This document shows positions 38,396 to 51,232 of a stretch of DNA of 64,000 bases, in pieces. Location: the NCBI RefSeq assembly GCF_018141185.1, contig NZ_CP058560.1, positions 1,941,501 through 2,005,500 of the forward strand, given 5' to 3'. Under the pieces are notes generated by a model. It was given only the letters and a program-made list of their open reading frames with translations. It was not told the DNA's origin and did no database searches. This DNA comes from Methanobacterium alkalithermotolerans. GTDB lineage: Archaea > Methanobacteriota > Methanobacteria > Methanobacteriales > Methanobacteriaceae. Numbering within the stretch: the first letter of the stretch is position 1; each line of letters opens with the position of its first letter. The translations under genes and the position numbers were made by a program.

Positions 38396-38944
38396 TTGGA
38401 ATACGAAGACCTTAAAAAACTCTTGAAATTTAGTTTTAATGAAAAAAAAATACTCCAAAAACTGGAATTACCGGAAGATGCTTTTTTACCCCTCATATTC
38501 TCCATACGTTTTGGTGGAGATTGGAGTGTTAAAAAAAATTCTCGAAGATTAATGTCCATAAAAGAAAAAATAACCAAATATGATGATGAAAAAAAGTCGG
38601 GATGCACATTAGAACGGATTTATTTGTTTTTAAACCCCCAAATTCTTTCTCAAGAAGGTACTGTCCATCGACTGGAAAAATGCAGTACTAAAAATGAAAG
38701 AGAACTGGTTAAAAGACCCTATAAAGTTTCGGTTAATGCCGATTATATATTACAAGCCGAGCTTGATCCTGTCGATTTGAAAATACATTTAAAAAAAATC
38801 AACACCCCCTTAGAATTTACAGGCCCCACTGCTTACGGAGTTTCACATGAAATGGAACATCTGGACCAGGGGGTAGTTAAGGGGAAACCTTTCTGGGAAT
38901 TTCAGTATGTAATTGATTATGAGGATAAATTAGATTATTTTTAA
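38396..38944 (+). CDS. Divergent peptide-deformylase-like putative metalloprotein
   Basis: 182 residues from TTG at 38396 (AGGTGA four bases upstream). The second half matches the order of deformylase elements: a strand IYLFLNPQILSQEG, then EKCSTKN where deformylases have Glu-Gly-Cys-Leu-Ser, then VKRPYKVSV, and HEMEHLDQG near residue 153 in place of the usual His-Glu-x-Asp-His-Leu-x-Gly. A Cys and two His would thus be available as metal ligands, with the catalytic Glu kept. The first deformylase motif (Gly-x-Gly-x-Ala-Ala-x-Gln) is absent and the Cys-His distance is longer. Archaea do not formylate initiator Met, so the substrate must be something else. Confidence 0.6.
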   Translation: MEYEDLKKLLKFSFNEKKILQKLELPEDAFLPLIFSIRFGGDWSVKKNSRRLMSIKEKITKYDDEKKSGCTLERIYLFLNPQILSQEGTVHRLEKCSTKNERELVKRPYKVSVNADYILQAELDPVDLKIHLKKINTPLEFTGPTAYGVSHEMEHLDQGVVKGKPFWEFQYVIDYEDKLDYF

Positions 38945-39759
38945 GATCTATAATCACTTTCCAGTCTGAGTTTTATTTCTTCATTTTTTGCTTCAATCTT
39001 TTTAAATAGTTCCTGAAACATATCTTCCAGTTTACTATCCATGATATCTATTCCTTCTTGAGTAATTCCTCCTTTAGTAGCCACCCGGTCTACTATCTCT
39101 TCAAAGTGGTAACCCTGGCACAATAAGTGGGACGTACCATCTAAAACATTTTTTACCATATCCTGTGCTTCTTCCAGGGAAATTTCACTGTAAAGGGTGG
39201 CCATATAGGCGTACCTGGCCATAATAAATGATATAAAAGCAGGACCACTACTGGTAATGGCGGTGGCTACTTCAAAATTTTCTTCATCAATAATTTTTAC
39301 CTGACTTATAACTCCAAATAAATCCTCCACAAATTTTTTTTCATTCTCCTTAACCAGTTCATTGTGGTGCATCAGGGATATCCCTTTTTTACCAAGGGAG
39401 GTTACAGAGGGAATTACCCGGGTAACCTTACCTTTAAATATCAGTGCCAGGGTAGGCAGGGTCAAACCCGCTGCTATGTGTATAATATGCATATTAGAAC
39501 TTTCATGAGAGCTAATTTCTTCTACTACTTTTTTTACCAAACCAGTATTTACAAAAATAAATATTCTATCTGCTTTTTTCCCCACTAATTTATTATCATC
39601 AGTTATTTCGATTAAAGGATATTTTAACTTTAATTTAGTAAGTTTTTCCAGGCTTCGATTGGATATAATAACATTCTCTTCTTTAAGAGCCTGGGATTCT
39701 AACAATCCATTAATTATCATGCTTCCCATACTCCCATAACCTATAAAACCGATTTTCAT
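38941..39759 (-). CDS. proC: Pyrroline-5-carboxylate reductase-like protein
   Basis: 272 residues. An NAD(P)-binding Rossmann domain (MKIGFIGYGSMGSMIINGLL) is followed by the helical dimerisation domain with ITSSGPAFISFIMARY near residue 172 and VATKGGITQEGIDIM near 230, the ProC substrate loop. The reaction would be reduction of pyrroline-5-carboxylate to proline, but the family also includes F420-dependent relatives, so the substrate is not certain. Its TAA stop shares bases with the stop of the convergent deformylase-like gene (TTAA at 38941-38944). Confidence 0.82.
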   Translation of the reverse strand: MKIGFIGYGSMGSMIINGLLESQALKEENVIISNRSLEKLTKLKLKYPLIEITDDNKLVGKKADRIFIFVNTGLVKKVVEEISSHESSNMHIIHIAAGLTLPTLALIFKGKVTRVIPSVTSLGKKGISLMHHNELVKENEKKFVEDLFGVISQVKIIDEENFEVATAITSSGPAFISFIMARYAYMATLYSEISLEEAQDMVKNVLDGTSHLLCQGYHFEEIVDRVATKGGITQEGIDIMDSKLEDMFQELFKKIEAKNEEIKLRLESDYRS

Positions 39760-39825
39760 GATATCATCCTCTTCAGCCAGTAAGGCCTTTATTTCATCAT
39801 CAATCTAATTTAATTAATTTTTTGA

Positions 39826-40605
39826 CTATTCAACGGGAATAAGATCTTCCGGTAATTTTCTAGCAGCTATCCAGTTTTTTATAATTAGATTAAAATAATC
39901 CGGGGAAGTCAAATTCCACATATGTACCATTTCCGGCACAATATAACCCTTTGAATGAGGTATAGTCTTTACCAGGGATTTAATTGAGCTTTTTATAATA
40001 CCATATTCTTTTTCTCCCCCTAAAACCAGGACCGGGTTATCTACTTTGTTTAGATGAGGTGGGATTTCAAATAACATATTCGCTTTAAATATCCTTTTAA
40101 TTTCTTCAGGAGGAATGATGGCGGTGGATGATTTTAATAATTCAAAATAATCTTTTGAAATATTATAATTCCGGATATAAGCTTTTATTAAAAAATCTCT
40201 GTTTTTTTGGGATGCATATTCCTGTAGAACATATTCCACTAGTTTTTCAAAGTTATCAGTTTTCTCCGGGGTACGGATAGGTACACCGGTTATTATAACA
40301 TTACCCAGCACTTCAGGGGAATTATTTAACATTTCCAGAGCTATTTGCCCTCCTAAAGATAAACCAACTACATGGGTAGTTTTTCCATGCTCTTTTATAA
40401 GTTCCAGGATTTTTTCAGAAGCAGTTTGCAACTGGAAAGGGTTGGCTTGGTTTTTCCCATGCCCGGGAAGATCAATCACAACACAGTGGAAGTCAGTTAG
40501 TTTTAAGCACTGATTTTTCCATATCCAGCTTCCCAGTCCAGCACCATGGAGAAATAATATGCTTTCTTTATTTTTTTTCCCGATTTCATCATATTCTAAA
40601 TCCAT
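39826..40605 (-). CDS. Alpha/beta-hydrolase
   Basis: 259 residues. Hydrolase fold with oxyanion-hole segment LFLHGAGLGSWIW (near residue 18), the nucleophile elbow VVGLSLGGQIALEML near 80 (Ser in Gly-Leu-Ser-Leu-Gly), an acid candidate in VLVLGGEKEYGI near 195 and a terminal His in PEMVHMWNL near 228. The cap region between residues 120 and 185 is helical. Esterase, lyase or thioesterase activity are all possible. Upstream of proC-like on the same strand. Confidence 0.85.
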   Translation of the reverse strand: MDLEYDEIGKKNKESILFLHGAGLGSWIWKNQCLKLTDFHCVVIDLPGHGKNQANPFQLQTASEKILELIKEHGKTTHVVGLSLGGQIALEMLNNSPEVLGNVIITGVPIRTPEKTDNFEKLVEYVLQEYASQKNRDFLIKAYIRNYNISKDYFELLKSSTAIIPPEEIKRIFKANMLFEIPPHLNKVDNPVLVLGGEKEYGIIKSSIKSLVKTIPHSKGYIVPEMVHMWNLTSPDYFNLIIKNWIAARKLPEDLIPVE

Positions 40606-40758
40606 AGTGGACCTCCTGAATTATTATTTTATAAAATCAAAAATAATTTCTTAGTTACTTTAATTTTTTCATTATCCGTAAGGTACTAAACAAATATAAT
40701 AGTTTGAATTAACATACTATTATTAATATAATTTTTCAGATAATTCAGGTGATAAAAA

Positions 40759-41982
40759 ATGAAGGCAAATGCAAAAAAACTGGCTGATGGTGTTTACTGG
40801 ACAGGTGTACTGGACTGGGATATTCGTAGTTATCATGGTTATACTCTGGGAGGTACCACCTACAATGTTTATCTGGTTTTTGGTGAAGATAAAGTAGCCT
40901 TAATAGACAATACTTATCCCGGTACATCGGCTCAAATGTTGGGTCGTATTGAAGATGCTTTTAAAAAAGAGGGAAGAGAACTGAATATTGACGTTATAAT
41001 ACAAAACCACATTGAAAGAGACCACAGCGGTTCCCTAACAGAAGTTGTAAAAAAATTCCCTGAGGCAGCTATTTACTGTTCTGATAAAGCGGCCAGTGGT
41101 CTGGTGGAACATTATCCTGTTTTAAAAGATTCAAAAATGGAAATTGTTAAAACCGGTGATACGTTGGATCTAGGTGGTAAAACCATAGCCTTTTTGGAAG
41201 CCCCCATGCTGCACTGGCCAGATAGCATGTTTTCTTTACTAGTTGAGGAGGGAATTCTATTTTCTAATGATGCCTTTGGCCAGCACCTATGTTTTTCCCA
41301 GAGGTATGATAATGAAGTCCCGGAATACGTGGTAATGGATGCTGCTCAAAAATTCTATGCCAATTTAGTAACCCCACTATCTCCCCTGGTTCTGCGGAAG
41401 TTTGCAGAAGTAAAAGAACTTGATCTACTGGATAAAATCAAAGTCATTGCACCATCCCATGGCCAGATATGGACTGATCCTCTGAAAATCATCGGGGCCT
41501 ATAGTGACTGGGCCACTGGAAAATGCAAAGATAAGGTAACCATTGTTTATGATACCATGCATTACTCCACTCAAAAAATGGCCCATGCATTGGCTGAAGG
41601 AGTAATGGGTCAGGATGTGGAGGTGGTAACTTACTTCCTTCATCAAGATGAGCGCAGCGAAATTGTAAAAGATATTCTGGATAGTAAAGCGGTTTTCTTT
41701 GGAAGCCCCACGATATTCAATGGCCCATTCCCCAGCCTGGGGGACTTGATGTATTATCTATCTGGTCTGAGCTTTGATAGAACTGGCTTTAAGAAACTTG
41801 CGGTGGTATTTGGTTCCAAAGGTTGGGGAGGAGGAGCCAGTAGAAAACTTTCCCAGGATTTATCTAACTGCGGATTTGAAGTGGAGGAATCATTTGATGT
41901 TAAATATGTACCTGGAGAAGAGGATCTGGATAAATGTTATGAAGTAGGTAAAACTGTGGCTGAAAAAATAAAGAGTATGTAA
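40759..41982 (+). CDS. fprA: Flavodiiron protein, F420H2 oxidase type
   Basis: 407 residues. It reduces O2 to water with F420H2, protecting the anaerobe. The N-terminal metallo-lactamase domain carries diiron ligands: [10 protein letters not shown] near residue 91 (His-x-Glu-x-Asp-His), LHWPDSMF near 152, [10 protein letters not shown] near 173, and APSHGQIW near 237. The C-terminal flavodoxin domain starts near 260 with [26 protein letters not shown] precedes the ATG. A TTG-started hypothetical gene follows after 42 bp. Confidence 0.93.
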   Translation: MKANAKKLADGVYWTGVLDWDIRSYHGYTLGGTTYNVYLVFGEDKVALIDNTYPGTSAQMLGRIEDAFKKEGRELNIDVIIQNHIERDHSGSLTEVVKKFPEAAIYCSDKAASGLVEHYPVLKDSKMEIVKTGDTLDLGGKTIAFLEAPMLHWPDSMFSLLVEEGILFSNDAFGQHLCFSQRYDNEVPEYVVMDAAQKFYANLVTPLSPLVLRKFAEVKELDLLDKIKVIAPSHGQIWTDPLKIIGAYSDWATGKCKDKVTIVYDTMHYSTQKMAHALAEGVMGQDVEVVTYFLHQDERSEIVKDILDSKAVFFGSPTIFNGPFPSLGDLMYYLSGLSFDRTGFKKLAVVFGSKGWGGGASRKLSQDLSNCGFEVEESFDVKYVPGEEDLDKCYEVGKTVAEKIKSM

Positions 41983-42024
41983 ATATACATACTTTTAAAT
42001 TTTTAGCTCATAGGGGGATTTTTT

Positions 42025-42441
42025 TTGAAGTCAATGGCTATAGAAAGTGATATGGAATCCAAACAGAAAATGATACTGGGACTATTTTGGACCACCAGGA
42101 AGACCATCAGGACGGAAGGATGCGCACCACTTAGAATAAATAAAATTACCACATCCACTTCCGAATTTGAACCTGAAGGAAGGAAACTCCTTAAATTAAC
42201 TGATGAAATAATGGAAGACATCCTGGAAAATATGGAAAAAGGCAGTAAAGTAAAATTTGATTTGACCATGGGGGGAGAAAAGTTAGAGGCAGTAATAAGT
42301 GATGATTTCTTTTCCATTAATGCCACCAAAACTCCTGACCTGGAGGATGACATCATAGGCAAAATGGAACATGAAATGCAAAGGGAAACTCCTGATTTTT
42401 GTAAAACCTTTATTCCACGTGTTTTCCCTCAAAAGAAATAA
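42025..42441 (+). CDS. Hypothetical protein, 138 aa
   Basis: Not recognised. TTG start at 42025 is chosen because GGGGGAT ends six bases before it; an in-frame ATG at 42034 is the alternative. The protein is soluble and acidic, with a helical segment (LLKLTDEIMEDILENMEKG) and a strand-rich part around VKFDLTMGGEKLEAVISDDFF. One Cys near residue 31 and another near 127. It follows fprA on the same strand and may be cotranscribed with it. Confidence 0.6.
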   Translation: MKSMAIESDMESKQKMILGLFWTTRKTIRTEGCAPLRINKITTSTSEFEPEGRKLLKLTDEIMEDILENMEKGSKVKFDLTMGGEKLEAVISDDFFSINATKTPDLEDDIIGKMEHEMQRETPDFCKTFIPRVFPQKK

Positions 42442-42524
42442 CTATTTACTATTTTTTTTAAATTTTGAAACTTCCCTCTATTATTCGTTTTAGTTTTCCT
42501 GAAATTTTCTAAAATAAGAAACTA

Positions 42525-42530
42525 TTTATA
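42525..42530 (+). promoter_or_regulatory. Probable TATA box of the thermosome gene
   Basis: TTTATA, 48 bases before the TTG start, preceded by a purine-rich AAAATAAGAAAC stretch resembling a BRE. Transcription would start near 42553, leaving a short leader containing the ribosome site GAGGTGAT (42566-42573). Confidence 0.5.
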
Positions 42531-42577
42531 GAACCTCTAACCCATCGATAAATTAGCATAAACATGAGGTGATTTTT

Positions 42578-44224
<1,647 letters not shown>

Positions 44225-44236
44225 TGGGATTTAAAT

Positions 44237-44250
44237 AACACTTTAGTGTT
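44237..44250 (+). terminator. Small hairpin and T-rich tract after the thermosome gene
   Basis: AACAC/GTGTT with a four-base loop, 12 bases after the stop, followed by CTTTAAAAA and a long T-rich tract from about 44266. Suitable for an archaeal terminator but the stem is short. Confidence 0.4.
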
Positions 44251-44474
44251 CTTTAAAAACATTACTTATTTTTTTTATTTATTTTTGCTGATTATTTTTG
44301 ATTCTATCTGCATTTATTGATCCTCAGGAACTTTCACGGATTCTAAAATATTTTCAAAACTTAATATATTTATCATTATTAATTATTATTTATAATGATT
44401 AATTATAGTAATCTATATATATCATTTGCAACTTACTTATCATAATTATTTAAATTATTGTTAGGAGACGCAAA

Positions 44475-46379
44475 ATGCTAAAAGACACCTCAGTTCTTCT
44501 CGATGAGAGAAGAATATTTAAGCCTAACTATGAGTTAGTTGAAGAGGCACATGTAAAAAACTGGGAAGCAGAGCTGGAAAAGGGTAAAGACCTGGAAAAA
44601 TACTGGGCAGAAAAATCTGAACAGTTTGAATGGTTTAAACCCTGGGATAAAGTTCTGGATGAAAGTAATAAACCCTTCTACAAGTGGTTTGTAAATGGAA
44701 AAATTAACCTGGCTTACAATGCAGTGGATCGCTGGATTTCAACTGACAAAAGAAATCAGGTGGCTATTTTATATGTTAATGAGAGGGGTGAGGAAAAAAA
44801 ATTAACTTACTTTGAACTTTACCGCGAAGTAAATAAAATGGCCAATGCCCTTAAAAATCTGGGTATTAAAAAGGGAGAAACAGTTTCCATGTACCTCCCC
44901 ATGTGCCCGGAGCTTCTAATTTCCATGTTGGCCTGCAATAAAATTGGCGCCATGCACAGTGTGGTTTATTCCGGTTTAAGTGTGGGTGCATTTGTAGAGA
45001 GAATGAATGATGCCAAGGCCAAAGTGCTAATTACCGCCGATGGTACTTACCGTAGAGGTAAAATAATTAATTTAAAAAATATTGTGGATGAAGCAGTTCT
45101 GCAATGCCCCACCATTGAAACCATAGTGGTGGTAAATCACACCGGATCGGATATAGAAGTTTCTGATTTAAGTGGGCGGGAAATTTTCTATGATCGACTA
45201 ATTGAAGGTGAGAGCGATGAATGTGAAGCAGAAGAAATGGATGCTGAAGATCCGCTTTTCATTCTTTACACTTCTGGTAGTACCGGTAAACCTAAAGGTG
45301 TTCTCCATACTACTGCCGGATATATGGTAGGGGTGGCCACTACTTTGAAATATGTTTTTGATATTCATGATGGGGATTTGTGGTGGTGTACTGCAGATAT
45401 TGGTTGGATAACGGGACATAGCTATGTTATATATGCTCCTCTTCTTTTGGGAACCACCACTCTGGTTTATGAAGGAGCACCTGATTTCCCTGATCCAGGG
45501 GCCTGGTGGAACATAGTGGAAAAATATGGTGTAACTAAATTTTACACCGCACCTACCGCCATCAGACACCTGATGCGATTTGGAGAAAAATATCCTCAGA
45601 TATACAATCTGTCTTCTTTGAAGGTTCTGGGAAGTGTGGGAGAACCTATAAATCCAGAAGCATGGATGTGGTTCTACAAAAACATTGGAAAAGAAAAAAC
45701 ACCGATCATGGACACCTGGTGGCAAACTGAAACAGGAATGCATTTGATTTCGCCATTACCTGTTGCTAATTTAAAACCAGGGTCTGCTACTCTGCCCCTA
45801 CCGGGTATTGATGCCGATGTGGTGGATGAAAAAGGTAATTCGGTTCCTCTAGGTAAAGGTGGATATCTGGTTATCAAAAAACCATGGCCGGCCATGTTCC
45901 GAACACTTTATGAAGATGAAGAAAGATTTGTAAATGTTTACTGGAAGGAGTTTCCGCAAGGATTTTACCGGGCAGGTGACATGGCCCGTAAAGATGAAGA
46001 TGGATATTACTGGATTCAGGGCCGGTCCGATGATGTACTTAAAATTGCCGGGCACCGGGTTGGTACTTCTGAAGTTGAATCTTCATTTGTTAGTCACTCT
46101 GCAGTGGCTGAAGCGGCGGTTATTGGAAAATCAGACCCTATAAAAGGTCAGGTTATCAAAGCTTTCCTCATACTTCGGGAAGGATATGAACTAAATACTT
46201 CCTTAATTGAAGATTTGAAAAAACATGTGCGCTATGAACTGGGACCCGTAGCAGTTTTAGGGGAAATTGAACAGGTGGATAAGCTCCCTAAAACTAGAAG
46301 TGGTAAAATTATGAGAAGAATTCTAAGAGCACAGGAAGAAGGCGAAGAATTAGGAGATACTTCAACTCTAGAAGAATGA
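44475..46379 (+). CDS. acs: Acetyl-CoA synthetase (AMP-forming)
   Basis: 634 residues. It activates acetate with ATP and CoA. The adenylate-forming core motif is [20 protein letters not shown] near residue 262; [11 protein letters not shown] follows near 412, and [20 protein letters not shown] near 496. The C-terminal domain ends with the acetylatable lysine region [15 protein letters not shown] near 608. In a hydrogenotrophic methanogen this serves acetate assimilation. Its ribosome site is AGGAGA. An acetate transporter gene follows 55 bp downstream. Confidence 0.96.
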   Translation: MLKDTSVLLDERRIFKPNYELVEEAHVKNWEAELEKGKDLEKYWAEKSEQFEWFKPWDKVLDESNKPFYKWFVNGKINLAYNAVDRWISTDKRNQVAILYVNERGEEKKLTYFELYREVNKMANALKNLGIKKGETVSMYLPMCPELLISMLACNKIGAMHSVVYSGLSVGAFVERMNDAKAKVLITADGTYRRGKIINLKNIVDEAVLQCPTIETIVVVNHTGSDIEVSDLSGREIFYDRLIEGESDECEAEEMDAEDPLFILYTSGSTGKPKGVLHTTAGYMVGVATTLKYVFDIHDGDLWWCTADIGWITGHSYVIYAPLLLGTTTLVYEGAPDFPDPGAWWNIVEKYGVTKFYTAPTAIRHLMRFGEKYPQIYNLSSLKVLGSVGEPINPEAWMWFYKNIGKEKTPIMDTWWQTETGMHLISPLPVANLKPGSATLPLPGIDADVVDEKGNSVPLGKGGYLVIKKPWPAMFRTLYEDEERFVNVYWKEFPQGFYRAGDMARKDEDGYYWIQGRSDDVLKIAGHRVGTSEVESSFVSHSAVAEAAVIGKSDPIKGQVIKAFLILREGYELNTSLIEDLKKHVRYELGPVAVLGEIEQVDKLPKTRSGKIMRRILRAQEEGEELGDTSTLEE

Positions 46380-46434
46380 TTTAACTATTGTTTAGTAAGT
46401 ATTAATTGAATCATAGAAAATTAGAGGTATTAAA

Positions 46435-47040
46435 ATGTCTATAGAAAACGATAAAACCTTATCTTTAAGGGACATGACAGCCAATCCTGCACCACTGGGT
46501 CTTTTAGGTTTCGGTATAACTACCGTTCTTTTAAATATCCATAACGCAGGATTTTTCCCTATAAATAGTATGATTCTGGCAATGGGTTTTGCTTATGGGG
46601 GTTTAGCCCAAATATTTGCATGTTTCATGGAATATAAAAAAGGCAATACCTTTGCCACCGTAGCATTTGGATCTTACGGGCTTTTCTGGTGGTCTCTGGT
46701 GATTTTACTGGTACTGCCTCAGGTTGGGTTCTTAAATACCGGTGGAAATTCTCCTATTCAAGCAGCGGATCCAACTTCCTTCGCAGCTTACCTATTTATG
46801 TGGGGAGTATTTACTCTGGTAATGTTCATAGCTACCCTGAAATTAATAAGAGGGCTGCAGGTGGTTTTCATATCCCTGGCCATTTTGTTCTTCCTCCTGG
46901 CTGCAGGAAATATAACCGGTTCCCAGACCCTGATAACCATTGCTGGATATGAGGGCATATTTACCGGTGCAGCCGCCATGTATGTGGGACTAGCCCAGGT
47001 AATAAATGAGACCCATGGAAGAGATGTTCTTCCTATTTAA
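46435..47040 (+). CDS. satP: AceTr/GPR1-FUN34-YaaH family acetate transporter
   Basis: 201 residues with six membrane helices. The family signature [18 protein letters not shown] is near residue 18, just before the first helix, and [16 protein letters not shown] near 72 is the second conserved segment. These proteins carry acetate or succinate, probably with protons. GAGGTA precedes the ATG. The gene follows acs closely, so uptake and activation of acetate look coupled. A pair of hairpins follows the stop codon. Confidence 0.9.
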   Translation: MSIENDKTLSLRDMTANPAPLGLLGFGITTVLLNIHNAGFFPINSMILAMGFAYGGLAQIFACFMEYKKGNTFATVAFGSYGLFWWSLVILLVLPQVGFLNTGGNSPIQAADPTSFAAYLFMWGVFTLVMFIATLKLIRGLQVVFISLAILFFLLAAGNITGSQTLITIAGYEGIFTGAAAMYVGLAQVINETHGRDVLPI

Positions 47041-47051
47041 TTAAATTAAGA

Positions 47052-47067
47052 TGACGCCTCCACGTCA
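47052..47067 (+). terminator. Small hairpin after the acetate transporter gene
   Basis: TGACG/CGTCA with a six-base loop, eleven bases after the stop, followed by a run of six A. Together with the larger hairpin at 47073-47107 it forms a double stem-loop. Confidence 0.4.
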
Positions 47068-47072
47068 AAAAA

Positions 47073-47107
47073 TAGCCTGTTAATGTATTCGCGACATTAA
47101 TAGGCTA
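47073..47107 (+). terminator. 14-bp stem-loop terminator of acs-satP
   Basis: The arms 47073-47086 and 47094-47107 pair over 14 positions with one G-T wobble and a seven-base loop (ATTCGCG). The downstream side runs into AATCTTTTTATTTA. It is the longest perfect-type inverted repeat I noticed in the window and is well placed to end the acetate transcript. Confidence 0.65.
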
Positions 47108-47109
47108 AT

Positions 47110-47590
47110 CTTTTTATTTAATGAATTTAAAATAAATTTTTTAATCTAATAATGACTTTTTTAGTAATTATTTAATAAAACATGATTTATTATACTTTGA
47201 TGTGCACTCTACTCAACTTGTTTACTATTTTGAGTAGTACCTTTAATAATAATAGATAATCCAACTCATATAATCTATGTAAACTAATTACTATTATTAA
47301 TTAGGAAGGGATTCTTTAATCTGACAACTGTTTTTCAAGTTGTATTTTATTCTCATAAAATGATTATTTAAAAACATTTTTTTTTAGAAAATTTCTAAAA
47401 TTAAACTCACTTTTTTAGTTTTATTGAAATTCCTTAATTTGTAATATAAGAAATTCTTATTTCTTTTTTGTAATAATTTCGGATGAATCTCACTTAATAA
47501 ATAATAAATTTTATTTTAGAATTTTTAAATATTCCCGGTATATTCCTTATTTTACAATGTAAATTAAGATTATCCGGCCTTTAATTATAT
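47110..47590 (+). other. Long AT-rich intergenic region before the iron genes
   Basis: About 480 bp without a reading frame of note, between the acetate terminator and the DtxR-type regulator promoter. It contains many T runs, and two nearby related pieces, CTACTCAACTTGTTTACTAT and GAGTAGTACC (47210-47241), which are partly complementary. No RNA gene recognised. Confidence 0.4.
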
Positions 47591-47604
47591 TTAGGTTAAC
47601 AAAA
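47591..47604 (+). promoter_or_regulatory. Upstream DtxR-type operator (imperfect)
   Basis: TTAGGTTAACAAAA matches 10 of the 12 arm positions of the palindrome TTAGGT-N2-ACCTAA found at the start codon. It abuts the presumed BRE/TATA element (AAAATTTTATAA, 47602-47613), so a bound repressor would block promoter recognition. Confidence 0.55.
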
Positions 47605-47645
47605 ATTTTATAAGCTCTATATTTATATCTATAATCATGATTATT

Positions 47646-47659
47646 TTAGGTGAACCTAA
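47646..47659 (+). promoter_or_regulatory. DtxR-type palindromic operator covering the ribosome site
   Basis: TTAGGTGAACCTAA is a perfect palindrome with six-base arms and a two-base centre. The arm TTAGGT is the half-site typical of DtxR/IdeR boxes. It includes the Shine-Dalgarno AGGTGA and its last A is the first base of the ATG. Confidence 0.7.
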
Positions 47660-48418
47660 TGTCAGATAATGAATCTTTAAGTGAAAACATTGAGGAGTAT
47701 CTGGAAGTTATTTATAAGGTTTCTCTGGAAGATAAAAAGCCAGTAACCACTTCTAATATATCAAAAAATCTTAATATCGCTCCAGGCAGTGTAACTCAAA
47801 TGTTAAAAAAATTAGATAAACGGGGATATGTTCAATATTCTCCTTACAAAGGTGCAGTTCTTACTGAAAAAGGCCTTAAAGTTGCCAGTAAAATAACCAG
47901 GAAACACAGGTTACTGGAACGCTTTTTAAATGATATACTAAAACTCAAAAAAGATAAAATTCATTCTGAGGCCTGTCAAATGGAACATACTCTATCTGAT
48001 GATGCGGAAAGGGCCCTATGTCAGTTACTGGAACAACCAGACCAGTGCCCAGATGAGGCACCTATCCCTGCTTGTGATTTCAAATTTAACACCTGTGAAG
48101 AATGTCTGGAGAGAAAACATGAAGACATAGAAGAAGTAGGTGCACGTGATGAAAACCTTATTTCAGTTACCAGCCTGGGTGAAAATGAAGTGGGTCGGGT
48201 ATCATTCATTAGAGGGGATTATAAAGTAATTAGAAGACTGATGGATATGGGTATAACCATAGGTGCTATGGTCAGTGTAATTAAATTGGCCCCTTTTAAG
48301 GGACCTGTGGAAGTATCAGTCAGGGGATCCAAACTTGCTCTGGGTAGGGATATTGCCAAAAATGTCTTTGTTGAATTAATTGATGATGAAAGAAAGAATG
48401 AAGATGGAGCAATGGCCC

Positions 48419-48426
<8 letters not shown>
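47659..48426 (+). CDS. DtxR/IdeR-type iron-dependent repressor with fused FeoA domain
   Basis: 255 residues from the ATG at 47659; a GTG three codons earlier lies inside the ribosome site. An N-terminal winged helix ([20 protein letters not shown]) is followed by the dimerisation domain with the metal site in [18 protein letters not shown] near residue 105, matching the Cys-x-x-Glu-His ligands of DtxR. A cysteine-rich insert ([20 protein letters not shown], near 127) may bind Fe-S or metal. Residues 175-250 form an SH3-like FeoA domain. It overlaps feoB and likely represses the operon when iron is ample. Confidence 0.9.
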
Positions 48427-50398
<1,972 letters not shown>

Positions 50399-50425
50399 AT
50401 ATTCCCTTTGTAGGAGGAGTGATTA

Positions 50426-51199
50426 ATGAAGAATATCAGGATAGTATCATGGAATGTCAATGGAATTAGGGCCATACAACGAAAAGGATTTTTGGACTGG
50501 TTAAATAAGGATAAACCGGATATATTATGTATTCAGGAAACTAAAGCCACCCCTGACCAGCTCCCCCGATCTTTAAAAGAAATCAAGGGGTACCATGCTT
50601 ATTTTAATTCTGCTGAAAGGAAGGGTTATAGTGGTGTAGCATTGTACAGTTTTCTTAAACCAGAAAATATTGAAAATGGTTTTGGAATAGATAAATTCGA
50701 TCGAGAAGGCCGCATTCAAATTGCAGATTATGGTGAATTTGTATTATTCAATATCTATTTTCCCAATGGTAAGATGTCTGAAGAACGACTTAAATATAAA
50801 TTAGATTTTTACGACGCATTTTTAGACCATGCTAACCAGCTGAGGGACCAGGGAAAAAATATTATTGTTTGTGGAGATCTAAATACAGCCCACAAGGAAA
50901 TAGACCTGGCACGCCCTAAAGAAAATAGCAACATATCTGGTTTTTTACCAGTAGAAAGAGCATGGATAGATAAATTTCTGGATAATGGTTATGTGGATAC
51001 TTTCCGTATGTTTAATTCAGATGAGAATCAATATACCTGGTGGAGTTACCGTACCCGGGCACGGGAAAGAAATGTGGGATGGAGACTGGATTACTTTTTT
51101 ACCAATAAAGAATTCACCGACCACATAGAATCATCCTATATATTATCGGAGGTAATGGGATCAGATCACTGTCCGGTGGGACTTGATATTAAAATATAG
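50426..51199 (+). CDS. Exodeoxyribonuclease III / AP endonuclease, Mth212 type
   Basis: 257 residues, ExoIII/APE1 fold. Catalytic segments: SWNVNGIRA near residue 8, CIQETKA near 37, [17 protein letters not shown] near 110, VCGDLNTAH near 152 and [10 protein letters not shown] at the end. The sequence closely follows Mth212 of Methanothermobacter, an enzyme known to nick DNA at uracil as well as at abasic sites, for example in [20 protein letters not shown]. It is expected to do both here. GTAGGAGGAGTGATTA gives a strong ribosome site. It follows feoB by 27 bp. Confidence 0.93.
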   Translation: MKNIRIVSWNVNGIRAIQRKGFLDWLNKDKPDILCIQETKATPDQLPRSLKEIKGYHAYFNSAERKGYSGVALYSFLKPENIENGFGIDKFDREGRIQIADYGEFVLFNIYFPNGKMSEERLKYKLDFYDAFLDHANQLRDQGKNIIVCGDLNTAHKEIDLARPKENSNISGFLPVERAWIDKFLDNGYVDTFRMFNSDENQYTWWSYRTRARERNVGWRLDYFFTNKEFTDHIESSYILSEVMGSDHCPVGLDIKI

Positions 51200-51232
51200 C
51201 TAAAAACCTTGATAAAATTTTATTTAGTTCCC

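Noticed and set aside
42569..42577. GTG start for the thermosome
   Set aside because: It falls inside the ribosome-binding sequence; the TTG at 42578 fits both spacing and protein family start.
45198..45743. 181-codon open frame antisense to acs
   Set aside because: It lies wholly inside the strongly conserved acs gene, lacks a ribosome site, and its composition reads like a reverse-frame shadow.
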